NCBI RefSeq assembly: GCF_014287585.1
Contig: NZ_JACOOJ010000030.1
Coordinates: 1-64,000, forward strand
Direction of reading: 5' to 3'
Length of the DNA: 64,000 bases
Origin: Parabacteroides hominis
Lineage (GTDB): Bacteria > Bacteroidota > Bacteroidia > Bacteroidales > Tannerellaceae
How positions within the stretch are numbered: the stretch's first letter is position 1; each line of letters starts with the position of its first letter. A model generated the notes under the pieces. The model saw nothing but the letters and a program-made list of their open reading frames with translations, searched no databases and was not told the DNA's origin. Both the position numbers and the translations under genes were made by a program. Positions 1 to 8,049 of the stretch are shown here, piece by piece.

Positions 1-2
1 AA

Positions 3-112
<110 letters not shown>

Positions 113-140
113 TTTAGAGAGAGCGAAAGCTCGAGAAGAA

Positions 141-170
141 AGCCGATTCAGTTTTGAGTCGGCTTTTTTC
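141..170 (+). terminator. Rho-independent terminator of the rRNA operon
   Basis: AGCCGATTCA pairs with TGAGTCGGCT (one G-T pair) around a short loop and is followed by six T residues. It sits about 30 nt past the 5S end and before a convergent gene. Confidence 0.9.
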
Positions 171-189
171 GTATATTTCATTTTCGGGA

Positions 190-510
190 TTATCGGTAGC
201 GTACAGCAGTTCCTGCGGCAGTAACCATCAGCATGCTTCCACTTCCTCCGACAGTCTCGTAGTCCAGATCTACGGCGATTACAGCGTTTGCCCCCATCTG
301 TGCCGCATGGTCGCTCATTTCTTTCAAGGCGGTTTCTTTTGCTTCGCGTAATACGCTTTCGTAGGAACCTGCCCGTCCTCCGACAATATCCCGGATGCCT
401 GCGAAGAAGTCTTTGAATACATTTGCTCCGATGATCGTTTCACCGGATACGATTCCGAAGTACTGGGTAATTTCTTTTCCTTCAATCGTGTTGGTTGTTG
501 TAAGTAGCAT
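190..510 (-). CDS. YbjQ/UPF0145 family protein
   Basis: This 106-residue protein matches the YbjQ (UPF0145) family, a small soluble fold that assembles into rings and is often labelled a heavy-metal-binding domain although its role is not settled. Recognisable features are the N-terminal [11 protein letters not shown] strand, the central [11 protein letters not shown] segment, and the C-terminal [14 protein letters not shown] segment followed by a glycine-rich turn. There is no signal peptide, so it should be cytoplasmic. Length is typical for the family. A -7 box TATATTTG lies 27-34 nt upstream of the start. The gene stands alone, convergent with the rRNA operon. Family assignment is firm; the function is not known. 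Confidence 0.88.
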   Translation of the reverse strand: MLLTTTNTIEGKEITQYFGIVSGETIIGANVFKDFFAGIRDIVGGRAGSYESVLREAKETALKEMSDHAAQMGANAVIAVDLDYETVGGSGSMLMVTAAGTAVRYR

Positions 511-536
511 AACTTTTTAATTTAATTGTTTAGGGA

Positions 537-544
537 CAAATATA
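537..544 (-). promoter_or_regulatory. -7 promoter box for the YbjQ gene
   Basis: Read on the minus strand this is TATATTTG, matching the Bacteroides -7 consensus TAnnTTTG. It lies just outside the start at 510 and abuts the terminator of the upstream GH92 gene. Confidence 0.55.
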
Positions 545-587
545 AAACAAAGGGCGAACCAGTGTACTGATTCGCCCTTTGTTTTTA
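545..587 (-). terminator. Terminator after the GH92 gene
   Basis: AAACAAAGGGCGAA (545-558) pairs perfectly with TTCGCCCTTTGTTT (571-584); the short loop can pair further (AGT/ACT). The A/T-rich outer stem gives a T run in either direction, and the hairpin lies just past the GH92 stop codon at 605. Confidence 0.85.
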
Positions 588-604
588 TGTTTCTTTACAT
601 GAAT

Positions 605-2866
605 TTACTTTATCGGTTGATCGGTCATGATAAACTCCAGCTTGCCGCCTTTTATGATATCGTTGTGGCTGATAAACGGGGTGTCGAGGGTCTTTCCGTT
701 CAGTTTAACTTCTTTGATGTATTTGTTGGCTGCACTGTTGTTTTTTACCAGGATTTCGAATATGCCGCCTTTTACATGAATAAGCGCTTTGTCGATCATC
801 GGGCGGCCCAATGTATAGACCGGAATGCCCGGAGCGACTTGATAGAAACCTAACGCGCTCATTACATACCAGGCAGACATCTGTCCGCAGTCCTCATTCC
901 CGATGATGCCGTCCGGCTCGTTGGTGTAGAAATTCTGCATGATCTGATCCAGGCGTTCCTGCCCTTTCCAGGGAGCATCCGTCCAGTTATAGAGATAAGC
1001 CATGTGATGGCTTGGCTCATTGCCGTGCGCATATTGGCCGATCAGGCCAGTGATATCACCGGAGGCTTCTTCGCCGTCAACTTGGGAAGAGGTAGTGAAC
1101 AACGTGTCCAGACGTGTTTCCAGTTCCTTCTTACCGCCGATCGTCGCGATGAAGTTGTCCATATCATGCGGTACAAAGAAACTCCACTGAAAAGCATTTC
1201 CTTCGGTATAATCGCTCTTCATATGGGAAGAATAACGAGGGTTGAACGGTGTGCGGAAAGAACCGTCACCCATCACCCCGCGCATCATCTTGGTTTCCGG
1301 GTCTAAATAGCGCTTGTAATATTCGGCCTTTGCCGCATACTCTTTAGCCAGTTCCGTATTGCCCGCTTTAGCGGCGATCTGGGAGATACACCAGTCATAG
1401 TAGGCCATTTCCAATCCCCAGGAAACAGATTCGGGAACCGAGTCGGCCGGAACAAAGCCGTACTTTTCCTTATAATAAGGATGACGGGTGATCAAATCCA
1501 GTTCACGCGTTCCTTTGAACTTCTCAGCCAGATCGTCCCGGTAGACAGAAGATCGGGCTCCTGCTTCGGCCCAAACATTCAGGTCGCCTTCCGCCAGGTC
1601 TTTAGTCGCTAAGTCTGCCAGCACGGAAACAGCCGGATAGCCTACCATGCAACCTGTATAGCTGGAAGCCAACGGCCATTTCGGCAGGATTCCCCCTTCT
1701 TTATACCCTTGCACAAGCACTTTCCCCCAGTCGGCAGCCCGTTCCGGTTGGATGATCGTCATCAACGGATGCAGGGCGCGGAAAGTGTCCCAGAGCGAGA
1801 AGACGGAATAGTTCACATAACCCGGTTCCGCCCGGTGCACCTTCTTGTCCATACCTAAGTAACGTCCGTCCACATCCTGATAAGCATAAGGTGCGATCAT
1901 CGTGTGGTAGAGGGCCGTGTAGAAGTTTACCATCACTTTCGGATCGGAACTTTCAATCTGGATATCGTTTAAAGCCTTGTTCCAGATATGTGCAGATTCG
2001 GCTCGTGTAGCCTCGAAATCCCATCCCGGCAGTTCAGCCAGCATGTTCTTTTCCGCTCCGTCGGTATCGACCGGGGAGATAGCCACTTTCACATACAGCG
2101 GTTTGTTGCTCTCCGCAAATTTATAATGGAATTTCAGGTCGTCCGGCGTGTTGAGACGCAAGAAGAGCGAATCCTTTCGCAAATTCCCGTCGATATACTG
2201 GTATAGCGTTTCGATCGGTTCCGAGAATGTGATGCGGTAAGAGACGGAATGGAAATGTGCCCATCCTTGCGTCTTGACAGTTCCTTCCACAGTCGAATCG
2301 TTTACAAAAAGATATTCGTTCCCCACCAACTTATGCCCCCAGTTCGGTTGCAGTACATGGCCGAGATCGAGAAGGACACGGCGGTCCTTCGGATTATCGT
2401 ACGTGTATTTATGGAATCCGACACGATCCGTACTGGTTAGCTCCACATTAATTCCGAAATTGTCGAGACGCACCGCATAATATCCCGGCGTCGCCTTCTC
2501 TGTCTCCTTTTTGAAGGTCGCTACCGGTTTTATCGAGTCGCCACCGGAGAAAGGCAGGATCGCCACATCTCCCAAGTCGCCGATACCCGTACCCGACAGG
2601 TGCGTATGGCTGAAAGCATATATCTGGTTATCATCATAATGATATCCGCTACTGGCATCCCAGCCCATGATATGCGTATCGGGGCTGACCTGTACAAGAG
2701 CAAACGGACGGGTAGCTCCGGGAAAGGTATGCCCGTGAAACCCCGTTCCGATAAATGGGTTCACATACTGGATCTCATCGCGTAGTTGTTCTTCGCCGGA
2801 TGGTTGGCTACAAGCTGCCAAAAGCCCGAACGCCGCAGCCTGAAGGAATAAGATTGTTTTCTTCAT
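605..2866 (-). CDS. GH92 family alpha-mannosidase, lipoprotein
   Basis: A 753-residue glycoside hydrolase of family GH92, calcium-dependent exo-acting alpha-mannosidases (commonly alpha-1,2) that trim mannose from N-glycans or yeast mannan. The N-terminus is a lipoprotein signal with Cys19 in LLAAC, so the mature enzyme is anchored in the envelope. Family hallmarks are NPFIGTGFHGHTFPGA near residue 36, SLWDTFRALHPL near 357, EGNAFQWSFFVPHD near 555, GNEPSHHMAYLYN near 613 and EDCGQMSAWYVMSALGFY near 650, the last carrying expected catalytic and calcium-site acids. Length is normal for the family. It has its own promoter and terminator and no SusC/SusD next to it. A GH76-GH125 pair at 42 kb could act on related alpha-mannans. 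Exact linkage specificity cannot be read from sequence. Confidence 0.95.
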   Translation of the reverse strand: MKKTILFLQAAAFGLLAACSQPSGEEQLRDEIQYVNPFIGTGFHGHTFPGATRPFALVQVSPDTHIMGWDASSGYHYDDNQIYAFSHTHLSGTGIGDLGDVAILPFSGGDSIKPVATFKKETEKATPGYYAVRLDNFGINVELTSTDRVGFHKYTYDNPKDRRVLLDLGHVLQPNWGHKLVGNEYLFVNDSTVEGTVKTQGWAHFHSVSYRITFSEPIETLYQYIDGNLRKDSLFLRLNTPDDLKFHYKFAESNKPLYVKVAISPVDTDGAEKNMLAELPGWDFEATRAESAHIWNKALNDIQIESSDPKVMVNFYTALYHTMIAPYAYQDVDGRYLGMDKKVHRAEPGYVNYSVFSLWDTFRALHPLMTIIQPERAADWGKVLVQGYKEGGILPKWPLASSYTGCMVGYPAVSVLADLATKDLAEGDLNVWAEAGARSSVYRDDLAEKFKGTRELDLITRHPYYKEKYGFVPADSVPESVSWGLEMAYYDWCISQIAAKAGNTELAKEYAAKAEYYKRYLDPETKMMRGVMGDGSFRTPFNPRYSSHMKSDYTEGNAFQWSFFVPHDMDNFIATIGGKKELETRLDTLFTTSSQVDGEEASGDITGLIGQYAHGNEPSHHMAYLYNWTDAPWKGQERLDQIMQNFYTNEPDGIIGNEDCGQMSAWYVMSALGFYQVAPGIPVYTLGRPMIDKALIHVKGGIFEILVKNNSAANKYIKEVKLNGKTLDTPFISHNDIIKGGKLEFIMTDQPIK

Positions 2867-2942
2867 GTTATATTATCTGTGTTTTATCTCCAAAACGAAT
2901 AAATTATTATTTTTGACTTTACAAATATAATGAAAAAGAACA

Positions 2943-2956
2943 ATATACGCGTATAT
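2943..2956. promoter_or_regulatory. Perfect 14-bp palindrome upstream of GH92, possible operator
   Basis: ATATACGCGTATAT is its own reverse complement. It begins 14 nt upstream of the putative -7 box of the GH92 promoter, so a dimeric regulator bound here would overlap the RNA polymerase site. Position and symmetry are seen; the role is inference. Confidence 0.4.
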
Positions 2957-3152
2957 CCTACTTCTCTTCGAAAAAAACTCCGTGAAAATTGCAACCTCTC
3001 CCCGTTAGGTCGCGAGTCCGACAATAAACATTGCCCTTACCCGCAGGAAGAAACGGCAACATCTGTTCTTTTCCGCCTTAGCCGCTCCCGCTTTTTTGTC
3101 CGTTATTCTATTTATTCTTATCCTGACTGCTTCATTTATATTTGATAATGCT

Positions 3153-3160
3153 TATCTTTG
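3153..3160 (+). promoter_or_regulatory. -7 promoter box for the small secreted protein
   Basis: TATCTTTG matches TAnnTTTG and lies 32 nt before the start codon at 3193. No good -33 TTTG is present at the expected distance. Confidence 0.5.
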
Positions 3161-3192
3161 AAGCGCTAAGTCTAATTTAATCCTATTTTATT

Positions 3193-3588
3193 ATGAAGAC
3201 GAATATGGGAAAAGTATTTGCAACGCTTTTTTGTATGATGATGTGTTTATCACTTTGTGCGCAGAAATTTACTCCCGGCATGGTTGTCGGTTTGTGGAAC
3301 TACTCTGCCCCTGATGCTCCTTACGGCTATCAGGAAGGAACCTGCCAGATCAAGAAAACCGGTGAAAAACTGTCTGCCGTTTTCACGATCAGCGGTACGG
3401 AAATGACCGTTAATGAAATCAAGAAGGAAAACGATACATATAAGTGTAATTTCGATGTGGACGGAAGCTACGTCTCATTGACCTTCAAACAGGAAGACAA
3501 GAATAAACTGACCGGGAAAGCAAATTCGGAGGGTATGGTGATCCCTGTAACATTCACTAAAATAGTTAAAGTTGTCCAAGCTCGATAA
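3193..3588 (+). CDS. Small secreted protein of unknown function
   Basis: A 131-residue protein with a clear export signal (hydrophobic segment FATLFCMMMCLSL, probable cleavage after LCA near residue 22). The mature ~109 residues look like a small beta-rich domain with alternating polar and hydrophobic strands and one cysteine pair candidate, opening with a GLWNYSAPDAPYG segment. I do not recognise the family with confidence; it resembles short conserved Bacteroidales exported proteins of the lipocalin-like size class. An internal ATG four codons in (3205) is an alternative start. It is followed after 14 nt by the split LysO-like exporter and may be co-transcribed with it. Confidence 0.75.
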   Translation: MKTNMGKVFATLFCMMMCLSLCAQKFTPGMVVGLWNYSAPDAPYGYQEGTCQIKKTGEKLSAVFTISGTEMTVNEIKKENDTYKCNFDVDGSYVSLTFKQEDKNKLTGKANSEGMVIPVTFTKIVKVVQAR

Positions 3589-3602
3589 TCTGTTTTTTAT
3601 CT

Positions 3603-3881
3603 ATGTTCACTGTCATTGGTATTATGTTCGCGGGTATTGCCGCAGGCTATCTTTTGCGCAAAATCGAACTTTTGCAAAAGATCGGCAAACCTATTTCTTA
3701 CACGATCCTTTTGCTTCTTTTCCTCTTGGGAATATCCGTGGGTGCGAATAAGGAAATTGTCGATAACCTTGCCACGTTAGGCGGCCAGGCTTTTCTGATT
3801 GCCTTAGCTGGTACGGCGGGGAGCGTGCTGGCCGGCTGGGGAGTCTACCACCTGTTTTTTAAAGAAAGGAGCCACGGATGA
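3603..3881 (+). CDS. LysO-type transporter, N-terminal half (split gene)
   Basis: A 92-residue membrane protein with three predicted transmembrane segments, starting with a GIMFAGIAAGYLLRK helix. It corresponds to the N-terminal part of LysO/YbjE-type exporters (DUF340), which expel L-lysine from the cytoplasm in E. coli as a single chain of about 300 residues. Here the function is divided: this gene plus the next total 300 residues, and the stop TGA overlaps the next start in ATGA at 3878-3881, so the two are translationally coupled. Split forms are common in Bacteroidetes, so this is not read as a frameshift. The substrate is inferred from the family. Confidence 0.83.
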   Translation: MFTVIGIMFAGIAAGYLLRKIELLQKIGKPISYTILLLLFLLGISVGANKEIVDNLATLGGQAFLIALAGTAGSVLAGWGVYHLFFKERSHG

Positions 3882-4504
3882 AAGGAAGCCTGATTGTTGT
3901 AGGATTCTTTGCGCTCGGTTGCCTGTTGGGATGGAGCGGTTGGTTGCCCGATGTCGTCATTGAAAACGACATTACGGTATATGTCTTATACCTGCTGATG
4001 TTTCAGGTCGGGCTTAGTATCGGCAGTGATAAGAAGCTAAAGGAGATTCTCGGCAGTATCCGCCCGAAACTGCTTTTGGTCCCTTTTGCCACGATTGCCG
4101 GGACGCTGGTCTTTTCAGCATTGGTCAGCCTGTTGCTTACCGAGTGGAGTGTTTTTGACTGCCTGGCGGTAGGGAGCGGTTTTGCTTATTACTCTCTTTC
4201 GTCTATCCTGATTACCCAGTTGAAGGAGCCTTCTTTGGGTGTCCAGCTCGCCACTGAATTAGGGACGATCGCTTTGATGGCAAATATCATGCGCGAGATT
4301 ATGGCTCTTCTCGGTGCGCCTCTATTTGTCAAATATTTCGGCAGATTGTCTCCTATCTGTGCCGGAGGCGCCACGACTATGGATACGACTTTGCCGATCA
4401 TCACTCGCTATTCGGGCAAAGACCTTGTTTTCATTTCAATTTTTCATGGGATTATAGTAGATTTTACGGTTCCATTCTTCGTGTCGTTCTTCTGCTCGTT
4501 TTAG
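3878..4504 (+). CDS. LysO-type transporter, C-terminal half
   Basis: A 208-residue polytopic membrane protein matching the C-terminal region of the LysO lysine-exporter family. Visible features are repeated hydrophobic helices and family-type segments such as VGSGFAYYSLSSILI (around residue 100), ELGTIALMANIMREI (around 130) and GGATTMDTTLPIITRY (around 165). It starts inside the stop of the N-terminal half and would form one transporter with it. The next gene is convergent, and a strong hairpin (4623-4671) separates them. Confidence 0.88.
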   Translation: MKGSLIVVGFFALGCLLGWSGWLPDVVIENDITVYVLYLLMFQVGLSIGSDKKLKEILGSIRPKLLLVPFATIAGTLVFSALVSLLLTEWSVFDCLAVGSGFAYYSLSSILITQLKEPSLGVQLATELGTIALMANIMREIMALLGAPLFVKYFGRLSPICAGGATTMDTTLPIITRYSGKDLVFISIFHGIIVDFTVPFFVSFFCSF

Positions 4505-4622
4505 GTTTGTTTTATTCCACCACCCACTTCTCAATATTCCGGGTCTCCTTGCTAAAGTTGACACCTATCTTGGACAGTTTGCGGGGATCGGGTCGGTGGA
4601 GGACGAGTCGATACTGTTCAAA

Positions 4623-4671
4623 GAAGGAGGTGCGTCAGGATGCTAAAAAGCACGCAGAAGACACCTCCTTC
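4623..4671 (-). terminator. Two-tier hairpin terminator in a convergent gap
   Basis: GAAGGAGGTG (4623-4632) pairs with CACCTCCTTC (4662-4671), and an inner stem pairs GCGT with ACGC and TGCT with AGCA around AAAA. It lies directly after the stop of the minus-strand tricorn-like protease and between convergent genes, so it can serve both. The T run is short. Confidence 0.65.
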
Positions 4672-4678
4672 CGTATAA

Positions 4679-7600
4679 TTATTTCTTACTTACCTCTTTC
4701 AACATCTCCTTTACTGCCTCTTCCAGCTGATGGTCTTCGCCTTTTAGCTGTGATTCGGGGGAGTTGTAGACTTCGATGTCCGGTTCGAGTTGCTGGTTTT
4801 CAAGGTAGCGTCCTTGCATGTCTTGCATGCCGACTTGCGGGATGCCGAAGACAATCGACGGGTCGATCTGGGATTCCCACCATACGGCAGTCATCGTGCC
4901 CGGTACGGGAGCACCGATCAGTTTGCCGATTTTCAACGTCTTATACGTCCAGGGGAAACCGTGGGCGTTCGAATAGTTGTCTTCGCACATCAGCACGCAG
5001 GACGGTTTCAGCCATCTGTTGAACGGATCGTTACCGATGAACTGTCCGCGCGGAGTGAATTTGGCATACAACTCGCCGCTCAGCAAGATTGCCAGGTCCT
5101 CGTGCAGCCAACCGCCACCGTTATGGCGTGTATCGACAATCACGGCCTCCTTCTCGCGGCAACGGCCTAACAGTTCGGAATAGGTATCGCGGAAACTTTC
5201 GCTGTTCATGCCCTTGACATGTACATATCCGATCTTTCCGTTCGACAGCTTGTCGACCATCTGGCGCTTCTGTTCGACCCAACGCTTGTAAAGCAAATCG
5301 GACTGTGCGCCGTAGGTAATCGGTTTCACCTGCTCTTCGAAACGCTCTTTGGTTGCCGGGTTGTAAACGGACAGCAACACCTTTTTGCCGGCCTTGCCGT
5401 TTAATAACGGATAATAATCTTCACCACCTTTGATGCCCGTGCCGTCTATCTTTTCGATGATGCAGCCCGGTTTGATCTTGGTGTCGGCTTTTGTCAACGG
5501 ACCTTTGGCAATGATCTCTTCGATCTTCAATCCGTCGCCCGTATAGCTGTTGTCATAGAAAGCGCCCAAGCTGGCAGTTGCCGGAGCGGAAGAAGCGGAG
5601 CGGTAGCGTGCGCCGGTATGTGAACCGTTCAGTTCGCCCAACATTTCAGAAAGCATTTCTGCGAAATCGTAATTGTTGTTGATATGCGGGAGGAACTTTT
5701 CGTATGCCTTTTCATATCCCGCCCAGTCGATGCCGTGTATTTTCGGATCATAGAACTTGTCCAATACCTGGCGCCAGGTGTGGTGGAAGATATATTCGCG
5801 CTCTTTCGCCGGACGATACGAAAATTCGGCTTTGAATGCGATCGGTTTCGTTTTGCTGTCCTTGATCTCGATCTTCTTCAACTGGCCTCTCGAAACGAGG
5901 AAGATGTTTTCGCCTTTCTTGTCGGGGAACATCGTTCCGCCGCCAACGCCTTTGATCAACAGTTTGGTGGTGTTCTCCTTGAAGTTGTGTTCCCACAGGT
6001 CGTAACCGTCTTCGAATGCGGCGCAATAGTACAGCTTGTCGCCCTTCGGAGTCAGGACGGCATCGCCTAAGAATGACGAGTTGACGGTCAGGCGCATGAT
6101 GCGGTCTTTGCGGTTTGCCAAGTCGAATTTAAGCGGTTCGACCGGTTTGTCGTCTTTTTCGTCCTTCTTCTTGTCGCTGTCTTTATCCTTATCCTTGTTT
6201 TTCTTGCTATCCTTGTCGTCCTTATCTTTGTCTTTGTCCTCTTTTTCATCGTCCAACAATGCTTGTTCCTCTTTGGTGAGGCGGAACTTATCATAGGCTT
6301 CGCCATCGAAGAACATGATGTAAATATCATCTTCCGCTCCCCAGCTGCCATGACTGCGGTAGCCGGCACGGTCGGACGACCAGATCATCGCCTTTCCATC
6401 CAGCACCCATTTGGCATTGTTGTCGGAATAGCCGCTTTCGGTCAGGTTGGTCATTTCACCGCTGCCGTCCGCTTTAACCAGTACGATGTCCGTATTGTTC
6501 CATCCTCCGATAGCGATATATTTGGCTAAGAACCATTTGCTGTCGGGCGACCATTGGTAATACTGGTCACCATCGGCATACGAATAGTTATATTTGCCAT
6601 CTAAGACCGTGCGAACCTGTTTGCTCTTCAAGTCGATCACGCGCAGCGTCGTACGGTTTTCCAGGAAAGCGACTTCTTTTCCGTCCGGCGAATACATCGG
6701 CTGGAAAGAGGTCTGCGAGGTTACTACTAACGGCTCTTCCTTCAATTCCTGTGCATAGGTGAAATATTTGTCATCCTTGCGTACCAAGCTGCTCTGATAA
6801 ACTCCCCAGGTTTCGCCCCGTTCGGCAGAGTAAACCAATGAGCGTCCGTCAGGGCTGAAATCGAGGTCGCGTTCCTGCTGCGGCGTGTTGGTGATCTGCT
6901 TGGTCGTTTCATAATCGACCGAGGTCACATACACATCGCCGCGCACGATAAAGGCGACTTCCTTTCCATTTGGAGAAACAGCGATATCGGTAGCCCCGCT
7001 TGTCTTAAGCTGGTGGATCAGGTCGTTTTCCACCTTGTCCGAAATGATCCGGACATCCACTTTCTTAGGCTGCGCGCCTTCTTTGACCGTATAGATCCCG
7101 CCGTCATACCCGTAACAGAGGTTGCCGCTGTTATCGGAAGTCAGGAAGCGGACGGGGTGAGTCGTGTGGTTGGTTACCTGCCGGCTGTTCTTGCCCGTCA
7201 GGTCGTTCTTGAATATATTGAAACTTCCTTTTTCCTCGCTCAGGTAGTAGAAGGAAGAACCGTCCGCCGTCCATACCGGGTTGCGGTCTTCTCCCTTGAA
7301 GGAAGTGATCTTTTGGAAAGTACGTTCCGGACCGAGCGTGCACAGCCAGATGTCGCGCGTGATGGATGACTGGTGGTGTTTGCGCCAGGGGTCCTCATAG
7401 CCTTTCTTGTCCTGATACAACAATTTGTCGCCTTGTTTATTCAATGCCAAGCATTCCATAGCCAGAGAAGAATAGAGAACCGGGCGGCCTCCGTCGAGAC
7501 TGGCCTCATAGATCTGCGGGAATTGTCCGGACGGGAACTGGCTGTCTTTCGCATCCTGCTGGATCGCAGCCGAGTAGAGGAGATGTTTCGCATCGCTGAA

Positions 7601-7942
7601 CGTTTCCGGATATTCGTTTGCGGAGTGGGTGGTCAGCTGCTTCGGGCTGCCTCCTTCCTTGTCCATCACAAAGATGTCGAAATTACCGTTACGGTCTGAT
7701 GTGAACGCGATCTTGCTGCCGTCGGGCGACCAGACCGGGCGTGTGTCATGAGCCGGATGGGTTGTTAACTGGGTAGCTTTGCCACCGTTTGCCGGAACAG
7801 TGTAGATATCGCCTTTGTAGGTAAAAGCGATCGTCTCCCCGTTCGGTGAGATTGCCGGATAGCGCATCCATAGCGGATCGTTTTCGGCCAGCACGTTTGT
7901 CGTAAATAGCAGTGCTGAAGTCAGGATGAATAATGATTTCAT
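4679..7942 (-). CDS. Exported tricorn-like S41 protease with an acidic/basic linker
   Basis: A large peptidase of about 1087 residues related to archaeal tricorn protease, which degrades peptides released by other proteases. The start at 7942 is preferred over the in-frame ATG at 7963 because it opens a good signal peptide (MKSLFILTSALLFTTNVLA) and because the upstream ATG lies on the -7 box. Order: TolB/WD-type propeller repeats with many SPDGxxIAF motifs (about 30-545), a 40-residue Lys/Asp linker (about 560-602), a second propeller portion, a helical region, a PDZ-like region and a C-terminal S41 domain. NGSHTG (about 770) and DNYSNAHGFPW (about 985) look like active-site segments, the serine of YSNAH aligning with the S41 nucleophile. 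Probably periplasmic. It diverges from the ECF sigma factor of the SusCD locus, and a paralogue lies on the other side of that locus. Confidence 0.9.
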   Translation of the reverse strand: MKSLFILTSALLFTTNVLAENDPLWMRYPAISPNGETIAFTYKGDIYTVPANGGKATQLTTHPAHDTRPVWSPDGSKIAFTSDRNGNFDIFVMDKEGGSPKQLTTHSANEYPETFSDAKHLLYSAAIQQDAKDSQFPSGQFPQIYEASLDGGRPVLYSSLAMECLALNKQGDKLLYQDKKGYEDPWRKHHQSSITRDIWLCTLGPERTFQKITSFKGEDRNPVWTADGSSFYYLSEEKGSFNIFKNDLTGKNSRQVTNHTTHPVRFLTSDNSGNLCYGYDGGIYTVKEGAQPKKVDVRIISDKVENDLIHQLKTSGATDIAVSPNGKEVAFIVRGDVYVTSVDYETTKQITNTPQQERDLDFSPDGRSLVYSAERGETWGVYQSSLVRKDDKYFTYAQELKEEPLVVTSQTSFQPMYSPDGKEVAFLENRTTLRVIDLKSKQVRTVLDGKYNYSYADGDQYYQWSPDSKWFLAKYIAIGGWNNTDIVLVKADGSGEMTNLTESGYSDNNAKWVLDGKAMIWSSDRAGYRSHGSWGAEDDIYIMFFDGEAYDKFRLTKEEQALLDDEKEDKDKDKDDKDSKKNKDKDKDSDKKKDEKDDKPVEPLKFDLANRKDRIMRLTVNSSFLGDAVLTPKGDKLYYCAAFEDGYDLWEHNFKENTTKLLIKGVGGGTMFPDKKGENIFLVSRGQLKKIEIKDSKTKPIAFKAEFSYRPAKEREYIFHHTWRQVLDKFYDPKIHGIDWAGYEKAYEKFLPHINNNYDFAEMLSEMLGELNGSHTGARYRSASSAPATASLGAFYDNSYTGDGLKIEEIIAKGPLTKADTKIKPGCIIEKIDGTGIKGGEDYYPLLNGKAGKKVLLSVYNPATKERFEEQVKPITYGAQSDLLYKRWVEQKRQMVDKLSNGKIGYVHVKGMNSESFRDTYSELLGRCREKEAVIVDTRHNGGGWLHEDLAILLSGELYAKFTPRGQFIGNDPFNRWLKPSCVLMCEDNYSNAHGFPWTYKTLKIGKLIGAPVPGTMTAVWWESQIDPSIVFGIPQVGMQDMQGRYLENQQLEPDIEVYNSPESQLKGEDHQLEEAVKEMLKEVSKK

Positions 7943-7962
7943 GCTTCGCGTTTTTATGGGCA

Positions 7963-7970
7963 TAAAGATA
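7963..7970 (-). promoter_or_regulatory. -7 promoter box for the tricorn-like protease
   Basis: On the minus strand TATCTTTA, one base off TAnnTTTG, sits 21 nt before the preferred start at 7942. Transcription would start only a few bases before the start codon, which argues against the upstream ATG at 7963. Confidence 0.5.
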
Positions 7971-7986
7971 CGGCATTATTATAAAA

Positions 7987-8038
7987 AAAGATAGAAATAA
8001 ACTTAATAGTAGCCGTTTAGTAGTTTATTTCTATCTTT
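7987..8038. repeat. 17-bp perfect inverted repeat between divergent genes
   Basis: AAAGATAGAAATAAACT (7987-8003) and its exact reverse complement (8022-8038) are separated by 18 nt. Each outer arm end contains TATCTTT facing outward, so the two arms could act as mirror-image -7 regions for divergent transcription of the protease and the sigma factor, or as a dimeric operator. The spacer is too short for a typical invertible switch. Confidence 0.7.
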
Positions 8039-8039
8039 A
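8032..8039 (+). promoter_or_regulatory. -7 promoter box for the ECF sigma factor
   Basis: TATCTTTA lies at the outer end of the right arm of the 17-bp inverted repeat and 10 nt before the GTG start, which favours the internal ATG at 8062 as the true start. Confidence 0.45.
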
Positions 8040-8049
8040 CGAACTCAAA

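Larger units (their letters stand above)
2867..3192. other. Divergent intergenic region with a palindrome and two promoter boxes
   Basis: This 326-nt gap separates the divergent GH92 gene and the small secreted protein gene. On the minus strand a TATATTTG box at 2922-2929 probably drives the GH92 gene. A perfect 14-bp palindrome ATATACGCGTATAT lies just upstream of it at 2943-2956. On the plus strand a TATCTTTG box is at 3153-3160. The 71-codon open frame inside the gap has no family resemblance and is not called. Confidence 0.5.

Noticed and set aside
2930-3145. A 71-codon open frame between the GH92 gene and the small secreted protein
   Set aside because: Composition is not protein-like, and it lies over the likely GH92 promoter and palindrome.
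4679-7942. Loss of the catalytic serine in the first tricorn-like protease (SNAH in place of SASDG)
   Set aside because: Aligning on the shared Phe after the active-site segment places the Ser of YSNAH at the nucleophile position, so the enzyme is probably active.
7987-8038. Invertible promoter switch
   Set aside because: The 17-bp repeats are separated by only 18 nt, shorter than known invertible promoters of this phylum, and no recombinase gene is nearby.
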